From positions 1 to 40,525 of the forward strand of contig JAEZGH010000165.1 of the NCBI GenBank assembly GCA_023417065.1: 40,525 nt of DNA. The letters run 5' to 3'. The stretch comes from Bacteroidota bacterium. GTDB taxonomy: Bacteria > Bacteroidota > Bacteroidia > Cytophagales > Cyclobacteriaceae. The translations under genes were made by a program, and so were the position numbers. Under the pieces are notes generated by a model. That model was not told the DNA's origin and ran no database searches. It saw only the letters and a list, made by a program, of their open reading frames with translations. Numbering within the stretch: position 1 is the stretch's first letter; each line of letters starts with the position of its first letter. Positions 1 through 8,933 of the stretch are shown here, piece after piece.

Positions 1-306
1 ATATCGATCAGATGGATTGATCTGAAATCGAAGCTGCCTGTTGAAAACATCTTTGCAAAGGCAGATCCTTCTCAGAAGAAGATTGTCGTCGAATGGAATT
101 ATCCGGTTAAGGGTGAATATCGCTTCATCGTGTACAGAGCCGTAAACGGTTCGTCTTTCAATTCTTATAGATCGATTCAGGGAAACCTTACTTCATTCTC
201 GGATTCGGATGTCAAGTCCGGCAATACCTATGAGTATAGCGTAGGCGTCGTCTTTAAGGATGGAAGAAAGGCGCCGTTCGGGAAGGTTATCAAAACAACA
301 CTCTAG
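1..306 (+). CDS. C-terminal fragment of a protein with a fibronectin type III-like domain (5' truncated)
   Basis: Frame 1 is open from the first base to a TAG at 304-306, giving about 101 residues with no start in the window. The pattern is typical of a fibronectin III / Ig-like beta sandwich: a strand ending VVEWNYP, then FIVYRAVNG, a SFSDSDV turn, and GNTYEYSVGVVFKDGRKAP. The fragment ends shortly after this domain, so it is the C-terminus of a larger, probably secreted or surface protein. The catalytic or binding part lies upstream of the window, so no function can be given. It converges with the DUF5655 gene, 10 bp away. The fold assignment rests on pattern only. Confidence 0.65.
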   Translation: MSIRWIDLKSKLPVENIFAKADPSQKKIVVEWNYPVKGEYRFIVYRAVNGSSFNSYRSIQGNLTSFSDSDVKSGNTYEYSVGVVFKDGRKAPFGKVIKTTL

Positions 307-316
307 ACACATCGAC

Positions 317-685
317 TTACATGCCGTTCTCGTAAGCCATACGCATAAATTTCCTCACTTCATCATTTACGTCTTCTGGCTCGAACATTCTGAAGTGATG
401 ATTAAACTGCTGTTCTCCGGAAACCTGCGCTATCTTTTGAAAGCACAAATTATCCTCGTAGGGACGATCAAAGTGAAACACCACGTGGACAAAGTTTTTT
501 CCGAGCTGGGTCACATAGGCGATGCGTTTTCGCGCGGTGGCAACGCCTATCATCGATTTGGCAGGAACGAATTGCACCTCCCCAATTCTATTGAACTCCG
601 ACACAAAATGATTGAATAGCGACACCGTCTTTTCTGACTTTCCACGAAGTAAATCCGATACTGTTTTGTCGTGTTTATCAATCAC
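317..685 (-). CDS. DUF5655 domain protein, GTG start
   Basis: This 122-residue protein matches the DUF5655 family as I recall it: a FNHFVSEFNRIGEVQFVPAKSMIGV block followed later by the conserved HHFRMFEPEDVNDEVRKFMRMAYENG ending. No function is established for the family. Many relatives carry an N-terminal zinc ribbon (CPxC) before this domain; none is visible here, so this is the domain alone. No ATG is available: the most upstream usable start is the GTG at 685-683. The frame stays open upstream to the TGA of the DUF885 gene (718-716), so the two genes share a reading frame, 30 bp apart, and are probably co-transcribed. There is no signal peptide; it is presumably cytoplasmic. Confidence 0.7.
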   Translation of the reverse strand: MIDKHDKTVSDLLRGKSEKTVSLFNHFVSEFNRIGEVQFVPAKSMIGVATARKRIAYVTQLGKNFVHVVFHFDRPYEDNLCFQKIAQVSGEQQFNHHFRMFEPEDVNDEVRKFMRMAYENGM

Positions 686-715
686 ATCTGCCGGAGTTAA
701 GGTCTTAATAGCTTG

Positions 716-2524
716 TCATTTCCGTTGGTTGTCAATCCACCTGTCAATCTTATGTTCCAGAATACTTAACGGCAGATTGCCGGCATTCAGAATCTGGTCG
801 TGAAACTCGGCTACATCGAACGCGTCGCCAAGTGAAGCTTCGGCGTTGCCGCGAAGTTCCCGAATTTTCAACTGACCGATCTTATAAGACAACGCCTGAC
901 CGGGAATAGCCATATATCGCTCAATCTCAGCAGTGACACTACGCTCGTCTTCAGCTTCATGATCGAGTGAGTATTTGATGGCCTGTTCGCGCGTCCAGCC
1001 TTTGCTGTGGATACCGGCGTCAACAACCAGGCGTATTGCACGGTGCATCTCCGCGCTGAGCATTCCGAAATACTGATATGGGTCGTCATACAATCCCAGC
1101 TCCTTGCCGAGAGATTCTGTGTACAGGGCCCAACCTTCTGCGAATGCGCTGTACCCTGAAGTCTTCCTGAACCTGGGGAGATCCTTATTTTCGCGCTGTA
1201 ACGAAATTTGATAGTGATGTCCGGGGATTGCTTCATGAAGGAAGAGATCTTCATCCGAAATGATATTATACTTTTTTACATCCGGAATCGGCACGTAAAA
1301 AATTCCGGGGCGCGTTCCGTCGAGAGAGCCACTGCTGTAACTCGCACTTGCCGATGCCTCGCGAAACGCTTCGGTCCGACGAACTTCAAACGGAGTTTTG
1401 GGTTCACGTTTGAAAAGGCGCGCCAGATTTGGTTTCATCTTTTCGTGAATCCTGTTGAAGTTTTCGATCACCTCTTCAGGTTTCGTAAAAGGCATCAGGT
1501 CCTTTTTCTCACGGAGATGAACAAAAAACTCCTGCAGTGTTCCTTTAAATCCAACCTGCGCCTTTACAAGTTCCATCTCTGCGGTGATCCGTGCCACTTC
1601 ACGTTCTCCAAGATCAAATATTTCATCTGCTGAAAGTTGCGTTGTGGTGTATAGCGTAATGAGGAGGTCGTAGTAATCCTTTCCATTTGGAATTTCCGAT
1701 ATTCCCGAGCTTTCGCGGCATGCCGGATAGTATTCATTCCTGAGAAACGTTACAAGCTTCTTATATCTCGGAATGATTTTCAGGCCAACCATATCGGTAT
1801 ACGCAATGGTAAGGCGCTCGCGTTCCTTTTCAGAAAAACTTTCCGGGAAGTTGAGAATTGGTTGATAAAACAAATGTTCCTGCACGGGTCCCTTTGCAAA
1901 CGGCTCCAGTTGAGCAATCGTTCTTTCGACAAGTACTTTGGGAATGACGTAGCCGAGACTTATGCCTTTGCGCATATTGGCCATCGCGGTGTCTGTCCAT
2001 GCGAGGTAATATTCAAGACGAGAAAACCAGTTGTCATAATCCTTAACGGTCTTGAATGGCTGGGCTCCCTTTCCACTCGCCATGACACCCATGGTAAGCG
2101 GGAGCGACCAGAATTGATTCAAAGGAGTTAAATGCTCATTGAAGCTGAGTCGCTTCAGGCTTACTGTGCAAGTCCAGTTAAGCACTTCATAACTCAGTTT
2201 ATCGTTTTCCGAAAAGCCTGCGATGTCATATTTATTGAGTTGTTCCTGACAGGTCGAATAGAACCGTCGCAGGGAATCGCGAAATGCCAAGGTGATGTCG
2301 TTATGAAGCACATGATTGTACCGGTCATCTCCGGCTGAGGTTGCTTCAAACGGGTAAAGCCTCAGGCGATTTTCGTAGTACTGGTCTAAAAATTCCTGGA
2401 AAGAAACATCGGGTCTGTGTTGGTCAGTTTTATCTGATGTCGATGTGCAGGCTGCAACAACGATGGCTATCAGGGATAATAGAAAGAGGCTATTACGCAT
2501 AGGGATAAGGTTACGAAAATTCAA
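716..2524 (-). CDS. DUF885 family metallo-hydrolase lipoprotein
   Basis: A protein of 602 residues, close to the usual length of DUF885 proteins. The hallmark HExxPGHH motif is present as HEAIPGHHYQ starting near residue 430, and a Glu-rich YSLDHEAEDERSVTAEIERY segment follows. DUF885 members are regarded as zinc-dependent peptidase-like hydrolases, mostly uncharacterised. The N-terminus is a lipoprotein signal (SLIAIVVAAC, Cys about 26), so the protein is probably anchored in the periplasm or outer membrane. The first Met (2524) gives an N-terminal MNFRNLIP extension; the second Met (2500, MRNSLFLLSL) makes a more typical signal peptide and may be the true start. It is divergent from the M13 peptidase gene, and a role in peptide turnover beside another peptidase is plausible. 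Confidence 0.88.
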   Translation of the reverse strand: MNFRNLIPMRNSLFLLSLIAIVVAACTSTSDKTDQHRPDVSFQEFLDQYYENRLRLYPFEATSAGDDRYNHVLHNDITLAFRDSLRRFYSTCQEQLNKYDIAGFSENDKLSYEVLNWTCTVSLKRLSFNEHLTPLNQFWSLPLTMGVMASGKGAQPFKTVKDYDNWFSRLEYYLAWTDTAMANMRKGISLGYVIPKVLVERTIAQLEPFAKGPVQEHLFYQPILNFPESFSEKERERLTIAYTDMVGLKIIPRYKKLVTFLRNEYYPACRESSGISEIPNGKDYYDLLITLYTTTQLSADEIFDLGEREVARITAEMELVKAQVGFKGTLQEFFVHLREKKDLMPFTKPEEVIENFNRIHEKMKPNLARLFKREPKTPFEVRRTEAFREASASASYSSGSLDGTRPGIFYVPIPDVKKYNIISDEDLFLHEAIPGHHYQISLQRENKDLPRFRKTSGYSAFAEGWALYTESLGKELGLYDDPYQYFGMLSAEMHRAIRLVVDAGIHSKGWTREQAIKYSLDHEAEDERSVTAEIERYMAIPGQALSYKIGQLKIRELRGNAEASLGDAFDVAEFHDQILNAGNLPLSILEHKIDRWIDNQRK

Positions 2525-2720
2525 AAATCAGCGGGCCTGCAGGCGTCAATTCGGCCCTCGCGCCCAAAGGTATCAAAAGGCCGGAAATCAAAAAACGCCC
2601 CGTAAGTTGGACATAAGCAACCATTTCCGGCGTTCTAAGACCATTTATCACCTTTTAGGAAATGAATTCCGGAATACGCCCTAAAGGGCTTAATTTCGCC
2701 CGCTGAAACTCATTTGACCT

Positions 2721-4748
2721 ATGCATTATTCACTTCGTTATGCCCTGACAGGCATAATTTTTCTGGCCATCGTCGCGGCCGTTCCGCCTCGTAAAAAGCC
2801 TAAATTCATCGATCCGGCTAATATGGACACTTCCGTTAAGCCCGGAGAAAACTTTTACCTCTACGCGAACGGAGGATGGCTGAAAAACAATCCTATTCCC
2901 CCCTCAAAAACCAGTTGGGGAAGCTTTGGCGAACTGCGCGAAGAAAGTTCACGACGCCTGAAACTCCTTCTTGAGGAAACTGCCACTAAGGGAGCGAAAA
3001 ATCCTAAGTTTCAGAAAATCGGGGATTTCTACGCCAGCGGGATGGATAGCCTCGCAATCCAAAAACTTGGCTACCAACCGGTCATGCCTCATCTGGAGAG
3101 AATTGAGAAAATTCAGACCGTTTCTGACCTCCTCAATGAAATCGCTACGCTCAGAACAAAGGGTGTAGCCAACCCGCTTTTTGGATTTTTCATTGCCCAG
3201 GACCGCAAGCGTTCCGACCAATACATTCCGTCGCTATCGCAGGGCGGTACTACGCTTTCCGACCGCGACTACTACCTGAAGTCTGACAGTCGCAGTGTGC
3301 GGATTCGCGCGGAATATCAGACGTACCTGAATAAGATCTTCCAACTCACCGGAAACTCCGAAGCGGATTCGAAAAAGAAGGCTGATGCGATTATGCGCAT
3401 TGAGACCGCCCTGGCCAAAATGCAAATGCCGCGCGTTGAGATGCGCGACCCTCAGAAGACGTACAATAAGTTTTCATTAAAAGATTTCTCGGTTACTACA
3501 CCTTCAATTGACTGGACAGTCCTGCTCGGCAAATTGAAAGTGTCCGGCGCTGACAGCGTCGTGGTGAACAACCCTACATTCTTTAAGGCTGCAGATGCCC
3601 TGTTAACTGCAGTGCCTGTTCAGGACTGGAAGACTTACCTCCAGTGGAACATTCTGAAGGCAGCTGCACCTCACCTGAGCAACGATTTCGTCCAGGCAAA
3701 CTTTGAATTTAACAAGGTTGTATCTGGCCAGAAACAGCTGTCGCCAAGGTGGCAGCGTATGAGCAGCACTATTGATGGAAGCCTTGGTGAACTGCTGGGT
3801 GAACTGTACGTAGAACGCTATTTCAAGCCCGAAGCCAAGAAACGCATGATTGAGCTCGTGAACAACCTTGAAACCGCGCTTGAAGAAAGAATCCAGGGAC
3901 TTGACTGGATGACCAATGACACAAAAACTCAGGCGCTTCAAAAACTCAAGGCATTCGCCAAAAAGATTGGTTATCCTGATAAATGGAAGGATTATAGTGC
4001 CGTCACCATCGACAGAAACGACTATCTCGGCAACATCCACCGTACCAACGAATGGTCTTACAACGAAATGGTCAGCCGTTTTGGTAAGCCTATTGATAAG
4101 ACGCTTTGGGGGATGACACCTCCGACCGTAAACGCGTATTACAATCCGGTGAACAACGAAATTGCGTTCCCTGCGGGTATTCTTCAATTCCCGTTCTTTG
4201 ACAACGGCGCCGACGACGCGCTCAACTATGGTGGTATAGGAGCTGTCATCGGGCACGAAATGATCCATGGTTTCGACGACAGTGGTCGCCAGTATGCCCA
4301 TGATGGTAACCTCAGAGACTGGTGGACGAAGGAGGATGCAGATCGTTTCAAAGAAAAAGCCGACATGGTCGTCGAGCTGTTTAATGGCTTTACAGTACTC
4401 GACAGTCTTCACGTTAATGGGAGACTTACTCTCGGCGAGAACATTGCCGACTTCGGTGGTCTTTCAATCGCTTATGAGGCATTTACCAAAACGAAGCAAT
4501 TCAAGGAAGGCAAGCTGATCGATGGATTCACACCTGCACAGCGTTTCTTCCTCAACTGGGCGCAGGTATGGCGCGTCAATATGCTCCCTGAATCGCAAGC
4601 GCAGCAAGTACTTACCGATCCTCACTCTCCTGGTATGTACCGCACCAATGGTCCGCTGATGAACATGGACGCCTTCTACGAAGCTTTCAACATCAAGGAA
4701 GGAGACAAAATGTATCTTCCTAAAGAAAAACGAATCAGAATCTGGTAA
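2721..4748 (+). CDS. pepO: M13 family (neprilysin/PepO-like) zinc metallopeptidase
   Basis: A 675-residue protein of full M13 length. The zinc motif HEMIH is at residues 512-516 and the third ligand Glu573 lies in ENIAD, with Asp577 as the conserved partner. The NAYYNP substrate-binding motif precedes the active site, in PPTVNAYYNPVNNEIAFPAG. The N-terminal half carries the M13_N domain (NFYLYANGGWLKNN...). A hydrophobic signal sequence (residues 6-20) with no lipobox suggests periplasmic export. M13 enzymes cleave small to medium peptides. The C-terminus ends RIRIW, near the usual C-x-x-W ending but with Cys replaced. The gene is monocistronic and followed by a clear intrinsic terminator. 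The symbol is by family resemblance. Confidence 0.94.
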   Translation: MHYSLRYALTGIIFLAIVAAVPPRKKPKFIDPANMDTSVKPGENFYLYANGGWLKNNPIPPSKTSWGSFGELREESSRRLKLLLEETATKGAKNPKFQKIGDFYASGMDSLAIQKLGYQPVMPHLERIEKIQTVSDLLNEIATLRTKGVANPLFGFFIAQDRKRSDQYIPSLSQGGTTLSDRDYYLKSDSRSVRIRAEYQTYLNKIFQLTGNSEADSKKKADAIMRIETALAKMQMPRVEMRDPQKTYNKFSLKDFSVTTPSIDWTVLLGKLKVSGADSVVVNNPTFFKAADALLTAVPVQDWKTYLQWNILKAAAPHLSNDFVQANFEFNKVVSGQKQLSPRWQRMSSTIDGSLGELLGELYVERYFKPEAKKRMIELVNNLETALEERIQGLDWMTNDTKTQALQKLKAFAKKIGYPDKWKDYSAVTIDRNDYLGNIHRTNEWSYNEMVSRFGKPIDKTLWGMTPPTVNAYYNPVNNEIAFPAGILQFPFFDNGADDALNYGGIGAVIGHEMIHGFDDSGRQYAHDGNLRDWWTKEDADRFKEKADMVVELFNGFTVLDSLHVNGRLTLGENIADFGGLSIAYEAFTKTKQFKEGKLIDGFTPAQRFFLNWAQVWRVNMLPESQAQQVLTDPHSPGMYRTNGPLMNMDAFYEAFNIKEGDKMYLPKEKRIRIW

Positions 4749-4766
4749 GACACCAGCAATCCACAG

Positions 4767-4796
4767 AAAGCCAACCAGAAACGGTTGGCTTTTTTT
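4767..4796 (+). terminator. Intrinsic terminator after the M13 peptidase gene
   Basis: The arms at 4767-4776 and 4783-4792 (AAAGCCAACC / GGTTGGCTTT) are perfectly complementary around a 6-nt AGAAAC loop. The stem runs straight into a T tract (4790-4796). It lies 18 bp past the stop codon of the peptidase gene. Confidence 0.9.
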
Positions 4797-4953
4797 ATGG
4801 TATGACTTTTCCGGTTAGGCCGATAGCCGATTGAAAAGATGGCTGTTATGTTTCAGGGTTGGGTATACATTGTTTCCAGTTAGCCGTTTCGCCGTCTTCG
4901 TCCTTTTCTCACATCAGCGAATTCGATACCTTAACTCATTCAACCAGAATGTC

Positions 4954-5964
4954 ATGAGAATACTTCGCATTTTGCCTGTGATTGTCCTGTTCATTACAGG
5001 CTATAGCCTGATGGCCCAGTCGGCGGAGACGTTAAGCCGAATCAGCGTGAAGGGTAATCAATTCGTAACGGCAGACGGAAAACCGATCATTTTCCGCGGA
5101 TTGAACACCAGCGATCCTGACAAACTGGATGCCTCTGGACACTGGAACGACGCGTATTTCCAGGAAATGAAAAGCTGGGGCGCGAACATTGTTAGGTTTC
5201 CGGTTCACCCAACGGCCTGGAGAAAGCGCGGCCAAAAGGAATATCTGCAACTACTGGACAAAGGCGTAGAACTGGCAGCGGCAAACGGAATGTATGTCAT
5301 TATCGACTGGCACTCGATCGGAAACCTGAAAACCGAAATGTATCAGAGTCCCATGTATGAAACGACACGCAAGGAAACATATGAGTTCTGGCGTACGATG
5401 GCAAAGCATTACAAAGACAACACGACGGTAGCGTTCTTCGAATTGTTTAACGAGCCCACTGTTATCAATGGTGAACTTGGTTCCTGCACGTGGACGGAGT
5501 GGAAAGCTATGATGGAGGAGATCATCCTGATCATTCGCGCTACCGGTAATCAGACAGTTCCGCTTGTGGCTGGATTCAACTGGGCGTATGACCTCACAGA
5601 AATTAAAAACAACCCGATCAATGCACCCGGCATTGGTTACGTCAGCCACCCTTATCCGCAAAAACGAGAGAAGCCATGGGAAGAAAAGTGGACGCGTGAC
5701 TGGGGATTTGTGGCTGAAAAGTATCCGGTGATACTTACAGAGATTGGCTTTTGCGGCCCGGACGACAGAGGGGCGCACGTGCCGGTTATCAGCGATGAGA
5801 GTTATGGTGATGCTATTACAAAATACACGCGCGAACGCGGCATTTCATGGGTAGTATGGGTCTTCGATCCGAACTGGTCGCCGATGATGTTCACCGACTG
5901 GAACTTCACTCCAACCCGACAAGGGAAATACTTCAAGAAAGTACTTACTGAGAGTAAACGATAA
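4954..5964 (+). CDS. Secreted glycoside hydrolase family 5 (cellulase-like) enzyme
   Basis: A protein of 336 residues when started at the ATG at 4954, which gives a clean signal peptide (MRILRILPVIVLFITGYSLMAQ). The frame extends upstream to 4831 but that extension looks like no leader. GH5 signature features are present: an N-terminal strand KPIIFRGLN, VIIDWHS, the acid/base Glu167 in FFELFNEPT and the nucleophile Glu263 in ILTEIGF. GH5 enzymes hydrolyse beta-1,4-glucans, mannans or related polymers with retention; the substrate cannot be fixed from sequence alone. No carbohydrate-binding module is seen. It converges with the PepSY gene (13 bp apart) and stands alone, well away from the pectin locus. 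Confidence 0.9.
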   Translation: MRILRILPVIVLFITGYSLMAQSAETLSRISVKGNQFVTADGKPIIFRGLNTSDPDKLDASGHWNDAYFQEMKSWGANIVRFPVHPTAWRKRGQKEYLQLLDKGVELAAANGMYVIIDWHSIGNLKTEMYQSPMYETTRKETYEFWRTMAKHYKDNTTVAFFELFNEPTVINGELGSCTWTEWKAMMEEIILIIRATGNQTVPLVAGFNWAYDLTEIKNNPINAPGIGYVSHPYPQKREKPWEEKWTRDWGFVAEKYPVILTEIGFCGPDDRGAHVPVISDESYGDAITKYTRERGISWVVWVFDPNWSPMMFTDWNFTPTRQGKYFKKVLTESKR

Positions 5965-5977
5965 GTTGAAGAGGCAC

Positions 5978-7351
5978 TTAGGCTGATACTGGTTCTTGTG
6001 CTGCGTTGCGCGATGCAGCTTTCTTGTCAGACTTCTTCTTTCGTTTCTTCAGCTTGTTGATCCAGATGAGCGTACCTGTTATAGGCAGCGACGTGGCAAT
6101 GAGGCACGAGATGAAATAAAGGATCTTTGTAAATGTTCCATATACCTCGCCTGTATGCAACGCCTTGATTGACCCGGCAACACGCTCATTGAAAGGCTTG
6201 TCACGGAATATTTCGACATCCAGGACACTGGCAGTATACTGATCCAGCATTATGCGATCACTTGCCGGTGACGCAAAAAATCCTTTGCGTGTCTTATTTA
6301 CCCCCACAGCAGCTGTCGAATCCTGCGGCAGCGAAATGGTACAATCGCCTCTATAAGATAATGTGATTTCGGCCACTTTGAGATAGTCTGCAACCAATGG
6401 TCTTGGTGTGTCAGGTTTGCCATTTGTAATATCGGACTTTGGCGCCTCAGGACGTGGTCCTTGATTATAGGTACCAAGTGTCTTTTGCAGTCCCTCTCGA
6501 TACCAGGGGAAAGACCATTGAGGTCCGGTGATCCCCATAAGGAATAGGAAGATCAGGGAATAAAAGGCAAGAGTATTGTGGAGGTCATGATTGATACGTT
6601 TCCAGTTTGCATTCCACTTAACGCGCAGCCCCTGCTTCCAATTCTTGACTTTGCGTGGGAACCACACTACCATTCCGGTAATCACACCAAGTGTGAAAAG
6701 GATTGTCGCTGTGCCGGAGATGTAGCTTCCCAACGTGCGATTGGGAAGCTCTCCGAATATGGGCTCCTCTATTCTGTCTAGCATAAGCCAGCGATGGAGA
6801 CTGAACATGGCACGCATGAATTCAGTGGTTCCGTTCTTTTCGTTGGTTATATCACCAATGATATCGCCGGTATATTGATTAATCGCGTAAGTCGTGCCCA
6901 TATTGGGTCGACCACCGCGTGGCTGAGCAATTGCCTTTGCACCCGCAGCATTTTTTTCAGAACCTTTGGCTTCATGTGGCTTTCCTTCGCCACGGCGACG
7001 CTCACCTGACGGAGCCACACCTCCTTCACTGGCCTCGCGCTTCTTTACAGAAACCTGCCACGGGCGGGCTGGATCCGCCGCAATCTTTAGCATCGTCACC
7101 TTGCCTTTCAACCCGGATTCAACCCTGGCAATGATTTCTTCCGCCGACAGCGCAGTTGCATTTTCAGGAACATCAAGGTTGTACAGATGCGGAGAGGCAG
7201 CTTCGCGAAACTCGGTGTTGAACGTGTAGACCGTCCCAGTGAAACAAACTACAACGACGATCAGTCCACTGGCCAGCCCCATCCAAAGATGCAGGTCGAG
7301 AAAGAACTTCCGGACTTTCTCCCAAGTGGTCATATTCTTTGCTTCTCCCAT
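5978..7351 (-). CDS. PepSY-associated transmembrane (PepSY_TM) protein
   Basis: A 457-residue inner-membrane protein with four predicted helices: near residues 20-45 (HLWMGLASGLIVVVVCFTGT), 205-232, 258-280 and 410-432. This is the layout of PepSY_TM 'iron-regulated membrane proteins', which are often found beside TonB-dependent siderophore receptors and linked to periplasmic ferric-siderophore handling. The first periplasmic loop holds a Pro/Gly/Arg/Lys-rich insert (about residues 118-150). The C-terminus is strongly basic (KLKKRKKKSDKK). It is the last gene of a susC-susD-PepSY operon, 48 bp after the SusD-like gene. Met7 is an alternative start. The family call is firm; the iron or metal link is an inference from the family. 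Confidence 0.85.
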   Translation of the reverse strand: MGEAKNMTTWEKVRKFFLDLHLWMGLASGLIVVVVCFTGTVYTFNTEFREAASPHLYNLDVPENATALSAEEIIARVESGLKGKVTMLKIAADPARPWQVSVKKREASEGGVAPSGERRRGEGKPHEAKGSEKNAAGAKAIAQPRGGRPNMGTTYAINQYTGDIIGDITNEKNGTTEFMRAMFSLHRWLMLDRIEEPIFGELPNRTLGSYISGTATILFTLGVITGMVVWFPRKVKNWKQGLRVKWNANWKRINHDLHNTLAFYSLIFLFLMGITGPQWSFPWYREGLQKTLGTYNQGPRPEAPKSDITNGKPDTPRPLVADYLKVAEITLSYRGDCTISLPQDSTAAVGVNKTRKGFFASPASDRIMLDQYTASVLDVEIFRDKPFNERVAGSIKALHTGEVYGTFTKILYFISCLIATSLPITGTLIWINKLKKRKKKSDKKAASRNAAQEPVSA

Positions 7352-7399
7352 AGTTTTCGCGCTTTATCCTGACGTGTCTATCCGCAATCTAGTCATCAA

Positions 7400-8914
7400 T
7401 TACCTATCCCACCAAACAGGGTCGTTCAGCATGTCATCGCCACCCATTTTCGCGGTTTCTTCATTGTTGGTCATTCGCTCTGTTTCCGGATACATGAATC
7501 GCAAAGGTCTTGATGCAGGAGTAGGCGCCTCAAGGGAATTCGGAATTTCCGGCAACCCGAGACGTCTGAAATCATTCCATGCCTCTATGCTGCTGATGCT
7601 GTTCATAGCCAGCCACTTTTGTTCGATGATCCGTGCAATCTTGTCAGGTGCCTGATCCAGATTCACTTCATCCTGACTGTTGTAGTCCTCAAACTCGGAA
7701 GCACCGACTTCCATATACTTGAACGATTCCTGAATAGCTTGTTCATAAAAACTCTTCGCTGCGCCGTCGATCCAGCCACGTTGCGCGGCTTCCGCCTGAA
7801 GGAAAAGGCTTTCAAATGACGCCATTAGTACCGAAGGCTGATCATAAGATTTGAACAATGCCGCAGGTCGTCCCTGATTTTCCTCAGGACCTTTGAATGC
7901 GGACGTTTCAGCGCGAGCATATTCCGGAGCTGTATTGGGATTTCCGAATAGTACACCGTTATACGATCCATTGACATCAACATAAAGGTTCGCGAGGCGT
8001 GGGTCATTCAGGCGTTCATATTGCTGAATGACGAAATTCGTAGGGCGTATATCCTGATGGTTGGCTGTGCTTACGCCCTGAACGTTGCGGTAGTTACTTT
8101 CCCAGAAGGGATTCAATTTACCTGCGGTATTCAGATAGCCCGGGCGAACATAGGCGTTCTCCCCCACTCCTAAGAAGCCGCTGCCCTCTGTCTTAATTTT
8201 CTGCAACTCCGCAGTGATGTATCCAGCCTGCTCGGCAACCTGGCTTTGGCGAAGCAGCGCACGCATTTTGATTGTGTTTCCGAACTTCGCCCAAAGTGTC
8301 TTGTCGCCTTTGAAAATCAAGTCATCGTCCTTGGCCTCTGTTCCTGGTGAGGCCGATTTGATATCCTCAATACCTTCCGTGATAAGGTCAATCGATTTTT
8401 GGTAAACCGTTTTTCCATCTTCGTACTTTGGTGTAGGAAAAGCAGTGCCAGCAAGCGCTTCGTCAAACGGCACTCCGTTGTATAGATCCACCAGACGCAT
8501 AAAATGCCAGCCGATCATAATTTTTGAAATCCCGGCATACATGGAAGCGCCCTTTTCATCCGCTTCTTCCCAGAGCAATTTGTAATAAAGCATGGTAGTA
8601 AACACGTCTTCCCATACCTGAATACCGTCGCGCTGGTGGCGTATTGCCGGTCCATTATACGTCTTCAGGTCAACAAACATGCTGATGCCTTCATTAGTTG
8701 TGCCCCAGTATCCGCCCCACAGCGCTCCGATTTGGTTCAGTTCACCGGTTTCCTGATTTACACTCGCAACCTGTGCAGCCGGAAGTTTCGCCTTTAAAGG
8801 CAGCGTTTCGCGAATGGGGTTGTTCGGATCTTCATTCACATCAAGGAAATCACCACACGCAACCAGCGAAAATGTGATGAAGGTCGTGATGAATATTTTT
8901 GACAATGACTTCAT
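7400..8914 (-). CDS. SusD/RagB-like outer-membrane lipoprotein (SusD-like_2 type)
   Basis: Started at the ATG at 8914 (504 residues); the frame extends to a TTG at 8929 that is less likely. The lipoprotein signal ends FSLVAC, followed by GDFLDVNEDPNNP, the classic opening of SusD-like_2 proteins. TPR-like helical segments follow (YKLLWEEADEKG, ISKIMIGWHFMRLVDLYNGVPFDEAL) and the C-terminus ends in NDPVWWDR. SusD proteins cap the SusC channel and capture the nutrient at the cell surface. It lies 19 bp after the stop of its SusC partner. No glycosidase gene is in this operon, only PepSY_TM, so the ligand need not be a sugar. Confidence 0.93.
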   Translation of the reverse strand: MKSLSKIFITTFITFSLVACGDFLDVNEDPNNPIRETLPLKAKLPAAQVASVNQETGELNQIGALWGGYWGTTNEGISMFVDLKTYNGPAIRHQRDGIQVWEDVFTTMLYYKLLWEEADEKGASMYAGISKIMIGWHFMRLVDLYNGVPFDEALAGTAFPTPKYEDGKTVYQKSIDLITEGIEDIKSASPGTEAKDDDLIFKGDKTLWAKFGNTIKMRALLRQSQVAEQAGYITAELQKIKTEGSGFLGVGENAYVRPGYLNTAGKLNPFWESNYRNVQGVSTANHQDIRPTNFVIQQYERLNDPRLANLYVDVNGSYNGVLFGNPNTAPEYARAETSAFKGPEENQGRPAALFKSYDQPSVLMASFESLFLQAEAAQRGWIDGAAKSFYEQAIQESFKYMEVGASEFEDYNSQDEVNLDQAPDKIARIIEQKWLAMNSISSIEAWNDFRRLGLPEIPNSLEAPTPASRPLRFMYPETERMTNNEETAKMGGDDMLNDPVWWDR

Positions 8915-8933
8915 AAACTCAATGCTCAATATT

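Noticed and set aside
2680..2710. Small GGGC/GCCC dyads just before the M13 gene
   Set aside because: Four-base arms are too short to call a regulatory site or terminator.
3603..4412. 269-codon open frame on the minus strand
   Set aside because: It lies wholly inside the M13 peptidase gene, which has intact motifs. The antisense protein shows no family features.
4831..4953. 41-codon N-terminal extension of the GH5 enzyme
   Set aside because: It precedes a clean signal peptide starting at 4954 and looks like translated leader DNA.
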